Source: Nephromyces sp. MM_2019
Lineage: Eukaryota > Apicomplexa > Aconoidasida > Nephromycida
Assembly: GCA_015657535.1 (NCBI GenBank)
Contig: JADHZB010000627.1
Location: 362 to 55,985 of the forward strand
DNA: 55,624 bases
Reading direction: 5' to 3'
Shown: positions 35,034 to 47,195 of the stretch, piece by piece
How the letters are laid out: every line of letters starts with the position of its first letter
How positions within the stretch are numbered: the stretch's first letter is position 1
Program-made: the position numbers and the translations under genes
The notes under the pieces: model-generated
Told to the model about the DNA's origin: nothing
What the model saw: only the letters and a program-made list of their open reading frames with translations
Databases searched by the model: none

Positions 35034-35661
35034 TTTGAGGAAAGGCCTTAAATGTCAGCTTGAAATAGCGTACAAGCGCAGCAATTTCATTAGGAATGTA
35101 GGATTGTAAATTGGATTGCTCGGCTCCGTCGCTAGGCTTCTCTGTCGCTTTGCTCGATATTGAACTGAAAAAAGAGACAATTAAGCACCTTCTTGGAGCT
35201 TAAGTGGTTAATTATTCTTGCAATAGTTACTTTCAGTATTCCGTTAGGGGGCCTTTTAAAATTGTCGCCGCTCTATTCTGCGGTACCCTATTATATCCAC
35301 CTCATTGCACCGTGTAGTATAGAACCTTGTTTTAGTATTTCCGCTGGCCGCTGTTCCCTCAATCTTTATAAAAACACTTTTACGCTTTGGAAAGCGTTAA
35401 TCTTCCCCTCCTCACCTTCGTGCTCTCACTTGCTAAGCGATATCTTCTCCCGAACTTGAACCACCTGTCTGTCGTGCACTCCTCGGCATCCTTAACGACG
35501 TTAGTTCCTTCACCCTTGGTTCTCTGATCTGCGAGGTTCTGTCACTTGGCCAACCTCATTATATCTTACAAATTAAGAGCCATGCATCGTTGAAAATTTT
35601 TCCCGAAAACTTATGCCTCTGCAGAGAAAACCACTACCGAGAGCCATCCCCCCAATCTGAT

Positions 35662-36156
35662 ATGGCATTCCCGGGCAATTCCAGACAGATAACCCACAGG
35701 GACTGCGAAGAAGTTTTCAACTATATGGATATAGAGGGGCAAGGTTTCATCAATGTTGACGATTTTTTTTCACTAGCGAGATTGCTGGGGCAGTTGTGGG
35801 AAAATTGGGAAGTTCTTGAGTTGAAGGAAGAATTCAAGCAGAGAGCGTTGGAAAGGCTGAATTTGCATCAATGCATGCGCTTCTTGGCGAGGAAAAAGCA
35901 TGAAGATAAAGTAGCTAGGATGAACAGACTGAAGGAATGTTTCAGGGTTTTTGATAGGCAAAAAACCAAGGGGGTACATATAGAAGATTTGAGGCATTAC
36001 TTCAAGTGTTTTGGAAAACCGATAGGAAACGATGAGTTTGACTTGTTGCTACGATCCATACGTAAGGAAAATAAGTCAACGGGAGATGAAGATGCTGGCG
36101 ATGCAGTCGTGACAACGGTCCTCACTTTGGATAGTTTTTTAAGACTTCTGTTGTAA
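35662..36156 (+). CDS. Calmodulin/centrin-like EF-hand protein
   Basis: 164 aa from the first ATG (35662); the frame is open further upstream but without ATG, so this start is preferred. Hand 1: FNYMDIEGQGFINVDDF (about residues 19-35) keeps D1, E3, Q5, G6, I8 and D12 of the calcium loop. A second pair begins at LKECFRVFDRQKTKGVHIED (about 93-112) with only some loop ligands and G shifted by one, so calcium binding there is doubtful. A last hydrophobic segment (LTLDSFLRLLL) ends the protein and fits a degenerate fourth hand. The spacing and order (helix-loop-helix, charged linker, helix-loop-helix) match the calmodulin superfamily at slightly more than calmodulin length. Degenerate hands suggest a structural or centrin-like role. 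Single exon; not assignable to a named subfamily. Confidence 0.75.
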   Translation: MAFPGNSRQITHRDCEEVFNYMDIEGQGFINVDDFFSLARLLGQLWENWEVLELKEEFKQRALERLNLHQCMRFLARKKHEDKVARMNRLKECFRVFDRQKTKGVHIEDLRHYFKCFGKPIGNDEFDLLLRSIRKENKSTGDEDAGDAVVTTVLTLDSFLRLLL

Positions 36157-36247
36157 TAATATTGCGAGGCTCATGCAGGAGGTGCTCTACGCATTATGAG
36201 CGGATCATTGATGAACAAAGACGTATAAGTTTGTAGTGGGGAAAAAT

Positions 36248-36448
36248 ATGAATTTTAGAGAGTATAGTTGCTCGCATGTGCTGAGATGGACCTGCATCAG
36301 ACAGTGCTTATGGGTGGAAAATTTTGGTAGCAAGAAGCCTACTCCAAATTTCTTTGCATATACCAGCGTTTTGTTGGTGGGCACGGGTATTCAGCTATAC
36401 GCATTTCGGCAAATCCAAAGCACTTCACTCGCAAGTAATGTGCCATGA
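36248..36448 (+). CDS. 66-aa single-pass membrane protein
   Basis: Not recognised. First ATG at 36248. Residues 1-34 are polar with basic and Trp/Cys residues (VLRWTCIRQCLWVENFG); residues 40-57 are hydrophobic (FFAYTSVLLVGTGIQLYAF), followed by a short polar tail. Size and layout resemble small subunits of mitochondrial respiratory complexes, but no motif proves this. It starts 91 bp after the EF-hand gene stop on the same strand. Confidence 0.4.
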   Translation: MNFREYSCSHVLRWTCIRQCLWVENFGSKKPTPNFFAYTSVLLVGTGIQLYAFRQIQSTSLASNVP

Positions 36449-38628
36449 ATTAATGATGCAAACAAGTAGAAAAAAGAATAAGAACAGAAAAATCTGAGTT
36501 TTTTCCTGCCTACGAGAAATATTGAATCGTGAGTGCGCTTCAAATGGCTTTTCACAAAAGTAACTTCTGTTGAACCATTTCGAAAAAACTGTATTAGCGA
36601 CACTATCGAATAAAATTTTTCTAATGCGCTGGATCGCCACTCAAGCACAAGCTATGGCTATAGTTCGATCAGTTCTAATTGTACTGATCATTGCTATAAC
36701 TGCTGGTTCATTTCCTTACTGCAGACTACTCATATATATTCACCGATAATTACAGGTACATTTTATATCAATCGTTTAAATTATAACTACCCGATGAGCT
36801 TACTGACTTACAGCAGCCACTTACTGTTTTCTTTGATTTTTAGTGAGTTTTGTAGAAAACTCACTGCACTTCTAGTATATTTTGAAATCGAAGCCTTTTA
36901 GACATAAAGCCATTATAGCAACGAGTAGAGAAAAATGCTGATAGTATAGGAACTCTAGCAGGTCACTATAGTTAGCGTTCAAGAGAGAGGCATGCTTCCG
37001 CAGGATCATAGATAGGGGGTACTGGATAGAAAGCGGAGCTTTAATAAAAGAGGAGAACACGGATACAGCTACATAAATTGGGCTTAGAGGGAAGGGTATA
37101 AATAATATATACGCAGCAAGGCTTTGGCTCGAAGCTGTCTATGGTATTTCTTTGGTGCTTTTGAGCTGTTATCAGTCCCTGGGCGGGATTGGAAAAAAGT
37201 GAAAGAGCGTTTCAGATCTACTAGCTACACCCAGATCCCCCACAGTTAAACCGGACAAGCAATATGTATCTAATGTTGTGTAAAGCAAGAAATTAATGTA
37301 CAAATATTAGTGGTAAATTCTAATCGATGAGGTACTGATTTGTTCGGCAATAAATAGCTGAATAATAGTGCGCACTCTTCTCGTGCTGCTATGTGTGCGC
37401 TAGATCCCGTAAGTTTTTTTTTCCTTCACTCGTCTCTGCGTTGACACTCTTAGTATTATGCATTCACTCCTCCAATCGCACTTAATGTCACTTCGTAAAT
37501 TCCTCTTCTTATATATACGTTGTTCTCAGATATTTATGTAATTATGCAGCGGTGCCAGGCTTGTAATGTTTCACGTATTCAATTTATTTTCCGCATGTGA
37601 TACCACATAGACTAAGTCCAATACAGAAAGATGATGTATGCACAGCTGTAAGATGGTTGTCTTCTTTCATGTGTACTTGCTTTTGTTTCGTACTAGATTA
37701 TGGTGTACAAGTGGCTCCGCATTTGAAATATTTCACTTCTAGGTATATGTGTACCGCTTGCTATTCCATCGAAACGCTTAAATATTTTATACTTATCACC
37801 TCGCATGTCATTGTCCCGATGTGCCATTTAGAAGGTATCAATGTGACTATATCGAAAGCTTAGTTGCGCGCGTCGTCTTTCAGTTTTTAAAGCGGTCACA
37901 TTGAGAAGCACAGTCCACGCGATATTAGAAGATTATGTTACTCCACGTAGCGTGAATAAATAATGCATGGTAGGAGTAACTGCGACTTAAAGTAGAAAAC
38001 TTCATTTACTGGCGATATTTTCCCAGCAAAAGTGCTAGATACTAAAAAATTGTCTGGAGTCTGTCCTAATTTTTTGCTTTTGATTATGTTAAAATAGATA
38101 GTGATTGACGCCTAATATAGCAGGAAACTACTGGTTACGGCGAAGAATGACGCAGGTCAAGAATTATAGTAGCACCACGAAAGCAAGAGGTTTTACCGCT
38201 GTTTCCATGCCTTCGAATATGCGCATGTAAATCGTCACTGTGAAGCTAAATTTTTTATTGGCCCGAACAGTTTTCAATAAAGAACTGTATTCCTCATAGA
38301 TTGGTCCTACCCACGACATCCACAACTTGGTCTAGAAGGAACAAGCGATGGTACTTTGTTGGGAAAAGACAGGCACAAATCGCGACTTAGCTGACAGCAG
38401 GTCTCTGCACATGCGAAAGCTGCTCTGCGTACGCTCAGCGAATATGTTTTTCATGATTGCTAGGTAATGGCAGACGCAGGATAATTGTGGCACGCACAAA
38501 ATTTGACATTTAAAAATGCTGAAAAAACCTTTTACAAGCAGATGAATTGATCTTAAAACGCGCAAAGATGGAAATTAACGTATACGCTCCCTTCTGATTG
38601 TTAGTTTCTTTTATAAAGCGAAGCAACG
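36449..38628. other. Gene-poor stretch
   Basis: AT-rich. An 88-codon frame at 37597-37863 has no motif. A T/A-rich segment with several TATATA-like runs precedes the gene starting at 38629. Nothing else supported. Confidence 0.5.
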
Positions 38629-41600
38629 ATGAGTAGCTGCTCGAAAATGCGAATGAATGTTGATCAGCCTGAAGGTGAAGGAGGAACTTTGTTCGATATA
38701 ATTAGGGAGAAATTCCCTGTGCTCAACAAGGTGATATTGCCTAGCCATTCGAATCCCACGCGCTAATTCCAAATTTTTTTCTGCCTGCACTTTGAGCATT
38801 CGGAGGTTTATTTCGTCATCTTTGCTTCCCCCTAGCCTTTTTCCCGGTTCTCTTATTTGATTTGCTTCTCCTTGCCTATGTTCTTGCAATTATTTTCTTA
38901 ATGAATACCTTCTTTTGGCTTAATAATCTGCATCGTATTCACTTTGCGGCTTAGGGGGAAAACAACCAATATGAAATAGTGGAAACAGCTATAACCAAAG
39001 TGCTCATTGCATTTGGCTTTCGCACAGAAGGTAAAGGATTATCTTTCATTTCTCTGTTTTGCTTAACTCAGCTCATACCCTCGCAGATCATGCCTTTTAT
39101 GAGTTTCTCCAAAAAGAAATTTGACTGGTGCTTGAAATTCTGTACCCTTTGCCTACTGTAGTACATTCAGACTCATGAGAAAATACACCAGGATGTACTG
39201 GCTATTTGTACCGATCCTGCTTACGAGCAGCGTAAACAAAGTATTACGCCAAACTTAGCTGCCACTAATATCCTTTGCGTACGCTATCACCTCCACCTTT
39301 CTGAGTTATTCCAGAAAAATTATGCCAGTACTTGGAGAATATCAGCAAGATTAATGATGGCACGGAATATAAAGAGGAAGGGAAAACCGGCCTGATATTC
39401 CTTGTCTTGGACGAAAAGCATGCTATAGCCCTTCTAGAGGTGACTAATCCACCTGCACAGATAGTCATTATGGCTTTGTCCAAGTTTTAAGCCATGCATC
39501 TTTCATCAGCTTCGGATATTCGATACCCTAGGAGCAATAAGCGACGGAACTATTGAATTCCGTATATGTCTCGCTATCATACGAATAGGCGTTGCCGTCA
39601 CCCTCATGCTCCGAGTACTTTCAATGTTCATACAGCTCATCTGCCTCTTTTTCACCAACTGCATTTTTTGTGTTCGTCTATTTTTTACCTGCATCCTTTG
39701 TTGATATATATCAAATTCTATGTTTCTTCCTTGACTTCGCCTTAGTTTCCACATCATGAGATTCCCTCTACTGAACGCTCTCATATTGGAATTATCTCTA
39801 AATCTACAGGGCGAAGACTTGGATGTTTACCCAGTTATTAAATATCTCAGGGGATTGATTGAGGTTTGCATTCAACAAGGGGGATTCATGACCATAAGCG
39901 CACATTTTACGCGTCGCAATTGATGTAAATATGAGCTCTGCAAAAAGCAGCATATCAATTTTGCGCTAACTAAGCTAGTGTATAATAAAAAGGAAGAGTA
40001 ACGCCGTTTTGATTTTTTCGCTTTCTCCGTTTTGTCGCTATTGTTTCTTCCTCTGATCATGGGCCTGCTAGTTAACAAGAACGACATATCGGATCATGAA
40101 TATGGTGCACCATTATCAAATGCATATTCTACATTCTAATCCGTATTATAATCCCCTACGTTATCTTCCGTTTCCAGGATATAGTGGATCTTCATCACGT
40201 TATCCTTCATATACTTTTTCCTCTTTTCCTTCCCTCTGCAATGCGGTATTGCTGCTCGCTATGCTCTAATGTAAATGCATCGCGTATTATTTAGCAATAT
40301 CAGATATCCCAACAGAGGAAAATCACGTTTCACAGAGATCATATCCATTATCTGTAACGGTGGAAGATGTTGAAGGAAAAACTGAACACACTGAGGATAT
40401 TTTCGACGATGTGGATGAAGACACGGAGGATGGCAAGCATGATTATGGAGAGAAAGTTGATATGCGCATACTATACCTCTCGGATATTGTAAGCTTGCAT
40501 GTATTTCGCTCAGTAGTTCTACGTGTGTGCAGAGATAGTAAAAACTCGCAGTTTTTATTTGTCCGTTAAAAACGATAGAGGCAGAAACTACATACAACAA
40601 AGAGTGGCACCAAGTTCATGATATTAACGCTCTGAAAAAATAAGATGATCCGCCTAATAAACATTAAAATAAGTGTAGGAAAGCATCTAGACTCAATCGC
40701 AGCAACTATTTGCAAAAATATTGAAGGAGCAATATATGTGATCTAAAATCAGCAAGAAGCTGGTAGAGCACCTCTAGTACCATGAGGAATACTAAAGCAC
40801 GCAGAAGCGCACCAAAAAGCCTTCAAATTTAATGAATTCACCAATTTGATCAAGCGTTAACGCTAATCCTTTGTTCAGCAAGGACAGAAAATCTTGAATA
40901 AATGGCATATTAAAAAGTCTGCGGAAGCTAGAAAGCCAGAGGAAACTAAATTGGAGGAAGCTTCCAATGTGGTAAGCACTAAAGCCTTACCGAAAACCAT
41001 ATACCTTGGTTCGCCACAATTGACGCAAATTTGGTAGCACCTACGTAACAGCTTAGGTGATGATCTGTGTGCCTTACCCGTTCCTGTAATTTGCTTTTTT
41101 TCTAGAAATTACGAGTTAGCGATGTATAATTCGCTTTCATCCGGGAAAGAATCAGTAAGCTTCCATTCTAAATAACAATATATAAGCCTATTTGTACAAT
41201 TTGAACACTTCAAAAACCCTAGTATAATAAGAAAAAGGTTTCCTAAAACTATACAAAAGCAATCCCTGATTAGCTAGATGGCAGGATAATAGCCTACCGC
41301 GGCATCAATCTGTAGGAAATATAAGACAATGTGTCCTCATACTGGTATTAAGAGAGGAGCAGCGGTGTACCGCGTAATTTTTTAGTTATAAAATGCCAGC
41401 CCTTAAAGGGCACAAGTTGTACTGACTTCATATACTATGAATAACGGCGACTCCTCAGAGAGTTCCATAGCAGAAATAGCGCCCAACAAGCCTATCATAA
41501 ACTTAAATCCGTTCCATCGACATGTTTACTCGCTCACCACAAGATATACATGCGATTTGACTGAATCCAAATCGACCAAACCGAACAGAAACAGAGCAAA

Positions 41601-43867
41601 TGGGTGTATTTATAAGGTGCGTGTACCGAGCTTAGATTTATTTGGAAGTTGGTACTACAAACATGTGGTACTCTTCATGTTTGTGTAGATTTGGGAAGTT
41701 TATAGTCGAATGCTGGAGCTTGGATACCTCACAAATAAGAATGCTGAAGCATTGAAGGCAAGTGAATCGGAGCTACACAGGGCTGTCTGAGCAGAGACAG
41801 CTGGGAGTTTGTAAATTTGAGAAGCGTTCCTGCATATGAATATACAATTGCTTTTGTGATAATTAAAGAGAAAAAAGTACGCTTCTTAGATGGAGTGTAT
41901 TCGCGCCTGTATCCTTGCTCATTTCTGAGTCTGCATATACCTTTGTACCGCCTCTATGTCTGGGTAATCGATCTTCAAAGCATGTGCGGGCAGTTGCCAG
42001 TAGTGCATGTGCCTGAGGATGCTTTCAGGAAGTGCGTGTGTGGATGTGTTCGCCAGCACGAGGATGTTGGTGGAAGCGACTCTGTTAATGATAGTCTGGG
42101 CACATCACTCATTGGTATATGCGTGCATATTTCTCACGAACGACCCTTGGAATATCAAGGGAATCATGGCTATGCTCCAGGAAAATACAGAACTTTATGC
42201 CATACGGACACACGTGATGAATACATGCGTGATACCAGCACACCCTGCAAATACAACGCCTCTTGCTGAACTCACTTATCGCATTACGCAATCTCTTGCC
42301 AAACTCACACACTGCAAACACACCGCCTTATTCCAAACTCTCACGCTGGAAATATATTATCTCATGCCATACATACTGCACACCGTAAATACCTCCAAAA
42401 ACATGCGCATTTATATGGTTTCTCAGCATGGCCCCCCTGACGGTGCATTCCTAGCAACCGACGTCAGTAACCAAGATATCGAGGCAAGCAAAGTCTGCGC
42501 ACACGCACTAGTTTTATACGCCTAGTCTAATGTGTAATACAAATCCGATTACCACAGGAAGCCATCTCAAAAGCAAGTGCTGCTCTTCCAAGTCCGGACT
42601 TCTTCTTTGCAAACTCGGACATACAAAATGATATACTTACGTATGACGGTAAGTGAACTGCATCTAGTGCAACAGATAAATTTGGCAGTGAATTTTAGCG
42701 TATGAATCGAATTTACCAAAGATTGCGGCAAAGCAGTATAAGGCAAACTTTAGTTTATGTCTGGCCTAGAAACTTTCAAGAAAATCTCTTTTACGCACAC
42801 GGTCTATGAGGAAATCTTTAGCGGACACACAGGCCAGCAAGTGCTTCATGTTATTCATGAAAGATCGCTTGGGTTGGGCACTCACGCAGCTCTCCTTCCA
42901 TACTTGCCATACTGACCAACACATGCAAGCGAGATATCAGGTTAAATACACAGCATTCACTGCATAGGAGGCCATGGAAGGGAAGAAAGTATAAAAGAGT
43001 GGGCAGCAAAAAATGCGAAGGAATGCGGAAAAAAAACACAAGTTATTCATCATAGTGATAACTCACGCAGCAAACATGAAAGAAAACATAAAAAAAAAGC
43101 GCGGGCTCTGCAAATCCCAAAAAAGTTCGAAAATACGGAACAAATATGCACAAACTATCCATCATACCGAAAACTCACACAGCACACATGAAACGAAAAT
43201 TGTCGAGAAATGTTGGATACATAGGGTTTTTTCCTTGACCACGTTCATACATTTGCTCGCATACATAAACATGTGTGTATACAGAGTTTCTGGATATGTT
43301 CGTTCATCCTATGGAGCTGGACGTAGAAGATTTCCTCCCAAACGAGTTTACACTTTACAAGGATCATGAAAAGGGATTATAGGGCTGAAGAAGTTACCGC
43401 AAAGTATTACCGGCGGATACATTCACTCTGTTGGGAGATGACTTTTCCTCTCAATTGAACGTGTATGCATGTTAACTCATTCTTTCTGTTGGGAGGTGAC
43501 TTTTCCTCTCAATTGGATGCGCATATATACACACATTCATTCTTCACCGTCCAAGCTACCTTCATACCAAGTTGCCATCCCTTTTTCCTGAGCACTAGAG
43601 TACCGGGTAACTACAGCGTATGCCTCCACTTTCTCCTATTTACTCAGTAAGCAGATAACCAAATATTTAGCAAACTCGCTAGCCGATAGAGTATCCATAC
43701 AACTCTTTCCTGGTATTCCAAGTGAGGATGCCACTCTACTTGATGAGAATGTATCACACCGAAACCTCATTAGATATGTGATTGAAGACTCTAAAAAGGG
43801 GGAAGTTATAGCTAGTAGGGGGGGACTAGGCTCTGCGAGGATTCAGAAGCATATCTTTAACGGCTAG
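38629..43867 (+). CDS. Many-exon gene of unknown function
   Basis: I do not recognise the protein. Exons read with matching phases: 38629-38730 (ATG; MSSCSKMRMNVDQPEGEGG), 38955-39030 (EIVETAITKVLIAFGFRT), 39315-39439 (KLCQYLENISKINDGTEYKE), 39810-39863 (GEDLDVYPVIKYLRGLIE). After a gap, probably one missed exon: 40295-40488 (strongly acidic, EDIFDDVDEDTED), 40879-40971 (KWHIKKSAEARKPEETKLEE), 41461-41616, 41689-41757 (IWEVYSRMLELGYLTNKNAE), 42558-42648 (ASAALPSPDFFFANSDIQND), 42770-42840, 43287-43345 (FLDMFVHPMELDVEDFLPN), 43648-43867, ending KHIFNG then TAG. The 41757 exon ends AAG then GCAAGT, a GC-AG donor context. The 43345 donor (GTTTAC) is weak. LDVYPVIKYLRGLIE loosely recalls the IHIFPVVQWLVKRAIE segment of CCDC93-type NN-CH domains; a suggestion only. 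No signal peptide or membrane helix. Confidence 0.6.
43421..43535. repeat. 58-bp tandem duplication in an intron
   Basis: CTGTTGGGAGATGACTTTTC at 43428 recurs, with one G for A, at 43486, both followed by CTCTCAATTG. Two copies with a 58-bp offset, in the last intron of the unnamed spliced gene. Confidence 0.85.
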
Positions 43868-45102
43868 AACACACAAAGTGCTATAGAGTAAAAGGGAAAG
43901 TGCAGAAACGGCGTTTTTTCGTGTGAAAAACCGCCACTTTCATCGCCTATTAATGTAGTGAATAGATGGACTAAGAATCTTAAAAACCAGAGCCGCAAAT
44001 TCAGCATGTCTGCGGTTAAATGAGCTAAAGTTGGTTAACCAGTGTTTGTTGTGTGTGCGCACACCATAAATGACGAAAATCGGCGAGAATATTGCAGAAA
44101 TCAGCTGCCGCGAAGATGGAGTACGGAGGAAAAGGAAGTATTGGAGGAAATATGAAGCAGGGGCAGAATAAAATCTGCACTAAGAGCAAGGAGAAGCCTT
44201 CGCACACAGAGAAAACCATTGGAGGAGGAAGAAGCAACACACACAGTAGCACACACAGAGAAGCTTGATATTATGCAGCAGCACATAATACAAGTTCAAA
44301 AAGTAAAATATACGTAGACATGCACACAAGCTGAAGGCTTGCAAACTTCTTCGTGAACGTGTTTTACACACGCATTTTCAATTGTACGCAAACACATTCA
44401 GTCACCCTCATACATATGGATGTTCAGTTACACACACACCTTAAATTATATACGCACACAGGTGCAGTCACGCACAAACATGCGTGTTGCGTTACATGCA
44501 CACTGACCGCTGCATAAATCCAGAAAAGCTTAGCAAAAAATACTCATCAGCACCTCAAAAAGTAGCCACAAATGAAGCAGTCTGCAAGACATAATCATGT
44601 CTTCAATATCAGCTATCTAAAGCCCCTGCGACATCTCTTATAATCAGTCAGCTGACTCTAAACAATCGCACACACATCGGCCAGTCGAAATACCCTCCAG
44701 CCAGTGATGGACTGTGAAGCTCGTTAAAGAGTTTAACAAGGAGTGTTTTGCTTTTTTCCCTAAACAAACCAGCAATTCTGCTAATGAAACATCAGCTTCA
44801 ACTCATGAGGAAAACCTAGGCTTCTTTGCATACACACACGGGAAGCATCATCTTCCGCAAAAGTACTAAGCAACAAGCTACCCGATTATACAGCACACAT
44901 CAAATTCCTTACATCCACAAGAGAGACATTGCCTACGGAATACAATCTCACCCTTCCACCTCACACACACTAGAAAATCTCTCCCTTCCACCTCACAATC
45001 CCCTCCGAGCAACCTAAAACGCCGTTACAATACCAGTAGCTACCGCTTCCTCACCACGCCATAGATGCACAAAAAGCCTACGCTGCACACACACACAGGG
45101 CT
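43868..45102. other. CA-rich intergenic region
   Basis: 3' flank of the spliced gene (plus) and of UMP1 (minus). CA-rich microsatellite text at 44,330-44,520. A plus-strand open stretch at about 44,710-44,868 (VKEFNKECFAFFPKQTSNSA) is coding-like but has no start or convincing acceptor. Confidence 0.45.
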
Positions 45103-45510
45103 TTACTCTCCCCAATACTTTCTCTCAATATATTGATGAACTGAGAGTGCACCCATCGGATCTAGTGGGCTATCCCTCAAAGTACTAATTTCTGGCTGCT
45201 CTAATTCGTCGTTTTTGCCCATCAAAACTTCCAAACCGAGATAAGAGGAGGGAATACCAGGCAGCCTCCTACAGTTAGCGAGAAGATTATACTCCGTCCT
45301 CATCTTCAAGCTAGCATGACGCCCATACATACTATCTGCATGCTTCATCTTCATCTCCTCAAATTCTGAGAATCTTTTTTCCTGCAAAATCTCCACAGGA
45401 TGACGTTCTCCTTTTCCTAAATAAACGTCTGAAACTCCATCAAAGATCGACTGGCAAGGGCGTTCAGAAACGAACGGAATGGAGTCGGCTAGCATATTGG
45501 AGGATGCCAT
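45103..45510 (-). CDS. UMP1: Proteasome maturation factor UMP1/POMP
   Basis: Chaperone of 20S proteasome assembly: binds half-proteasome intermediates, coordinates beta-subunit processing and is degraded as the first substrate of the new particle. 135 aa, close to human POMP (141), single exon, ATG at 45510. Diagnostic features in order: HPVEILQEKRFSEFEEMKMK (family: HPLE..), SLKMRTEYNLLANCRRLPGI, PSSYLGLEVLMGKNDELE (family: RLP-x-S-x-x-L-x-LDVLRGND-E), and a C-terminal LDPMGALSVHQYIERKYWG (family: MGEPHLMVEYKLG). The divergent N-terminus with a conserved C-terminal half is typical. Immediately upstream is a degenerate GTGATCATGGG repeat, probably in promoter/5' UTR. Confidence 0.9.
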   Translation of the reverse strand: MASSNMLADSIPFVSERPCQSIFDGVSDVYLGKGERHPVEILQEKRFSEFEEMKMKHADSMYGRHASLKMRTEYNLLANCRRLPGIPSSYLGLEVLMGKNDELEQPEISTLRDSPLDPMGALSVHQYIERKYWGE

Positions 45511-45539
45511 CTGTGTGTGGGCAGGTGGGGGGGTATCTG

Positions 45540-45735
45540 CATGTGTGTGTGAGAGGGAAAGGGAATTAGGGGGGTTTCATATTGAGTATGTGCGATCATG
45601 AGAGTGATATGGGGAGTATGTGCGATCATGGGGGAATGTGTCGGATCTTGTGTGTTTATGTGATCACGGGTGGGTGTTAGATCGTTTTTGTGATCATGGG
45701 TGTATATCATATCACCGGTGTGTGTGCGCGTTAGA
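45540..45735. repeat. Degenerate GTGATCATGGGTG-type repeat upstream of UMP1
   Basis: Several imperfect copies of TGTGYGATCATGGG with TG-rich spacers begin about 30 bp upstream of the UMP1 start codon. TG-rich on the plus strand, in the middle of CA-rich sequence. Confidence 0.7.
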
Positions 45736-47195
45736 GGTGTGTGAGACGGGGAGAGATACCTTCCCTGTGCTGGCTACCCACTAGCAAAACAATAAAGTAT
45801 ACGAAGCCTTTAAGTGCTTGAAGAAAGACACGAATAAGCCTTGATTTTACTGAATAAAAGTGGAAAGAAAAACCCATTAACACACTAAACGAATACAAAT
45901 GATGCCAAAAAAAATGGCACACACACACTCTAAAATATAACAGCGAAGCTTCACTCCAGGGTGTACGTACACCGCCATTAGGAAGGCATCGATACACTGA
46001 CTAAGATAGCATAAAGTCTGCAAAAAGGGATATTGATAAGGAGAAAAACAGTGAAAGAAGGCTGGTAGATTTTATAAAAGTGGCAGCATAGCAAAAAGGA
46101 GGAAGGCATTCCCAACTTGTCTAGGTGCTCAATAGGCAAATAACAAGAAAAAAAGCTACAAAAGCTTCTAGGTGATGAAATAACACACACACATATACCA
46201 TTGAATCTACCAAGTTCAGATATCAAGCGAAGCTTAGATATTCACTAGCTTGAAGACTTTCAGAAAGTCATCAAATGTCAATAAAAAAGCAGAGGACGAA
46301 AATATATGCAGAGGGAAGCACACACAAGCTTAGAGAAGCACAGAGAAAAATACAGAAGCACACATCCAGTCACATCAACACACATCAACACACATTCACA
46401 CACATCACACAGAGTCATCTCAGTACACATATCTTCTGCCGATATCTACCGTTCTAGACGCAACTAGTGAACATTAGCAAGCAACTCAGGAAGAAAGTCC
46501 ACCCTAAGCTAGTCTAATAGCTAAGAAGCATTTTATAAGCAATTCGCACACACACATAATACGAAGAAACACAAAAGCGGCGACTTCAAGTAGCTTCGAT
46601 GAAACGGATCAACAAGTGCAATGAAATCGAAACAATCAGTACGCATAAGTTAACACTAACAAAGATACAAACACACTTAGATGGTTGCGCACACACATAC
46701 AGGCATAGGTAAGCAGTATACATTGACACAAGCAATAAAAAGGAGCAATTCGCGCAGACAGCAACACACACAGCAGCAGGCACAGAGCAATACATAGGAA
46801 AAGATAGATATATACATGAAAACCAAAGAAATTTAAGGGACTGATCGTGCACACACAGCTGCGAGAAATACACGCAGAAATGAAATGAAAACAGAGATGA
46901 GAAGCACACGCACACATGGAGAGATAAATCACTCACAAACAGGAATATACAGAGATAAATCACTCACACACATACGCAGACATGTATCATACACACATGA
47001 ACCACACACAAAACCAATCATGCACATACACAGGCCAACCACACACAAATACAAAAACCAAACACATTCTAACAAAAAGTTGACAAAAAATGGCATTTTA
47101 CCATAAAAAAAAAAAGAAGGAAGCAGAAAAAAACAAGAAATTACAGGAAATCAACTCAACATCCTTCTTTTTTTGGAAAATGACGGCTTTTTTCA
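45736..47195. other. CA-rich, probably non-coding region
   Basis: Dominated by CACACA and ACACAT text, especially 46,310-47,090. The long frames here (up to 125 codons on the minus strand, Cys/Val-rich) arise from the dinucleotide repeat and are not genes. A short minus-strand piece near 46,230-46,270 (FDDFLKVFKLVNI then TAA) is coding-like but isolated. Confidence 0.6.
46310..47090. repeat. CA-rich microsatellite block
   Basis: Interrupted (CA)n and CACAT sequence over about 0.8 kb. Confidence 0.85.

Noticed and set aside
39087..39278. Coding-like pieces DHAFYEFLQKEI and YIQTHEKIHQDVLAICTD between exons of the spliced gene
   Set aside because: Neither can be joined in phase with usable splice sites, whereas exon 39030 joins 39315 directly in phase.
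38629..39863. Calling the unnamed spliced gene CCDC93
   Set aside because: Only one short segment matches, and the expected coiled coils are absent from later exons.
42007..42525. 172-codon ORF within the spliced gene
   Set aside because: Lies between in-phase exons at 41757 and 42558; composition (Cys/Met/His-rich) fits intron.
46586..46963. 125-codon Cys/Val/Leu-rich minus ORF, and similar ones at 44025-44371, 47266-47638 and 54417-54758
   Set aside because: Products of CA/TG microsatellite text; the same pattern appears in several frames.
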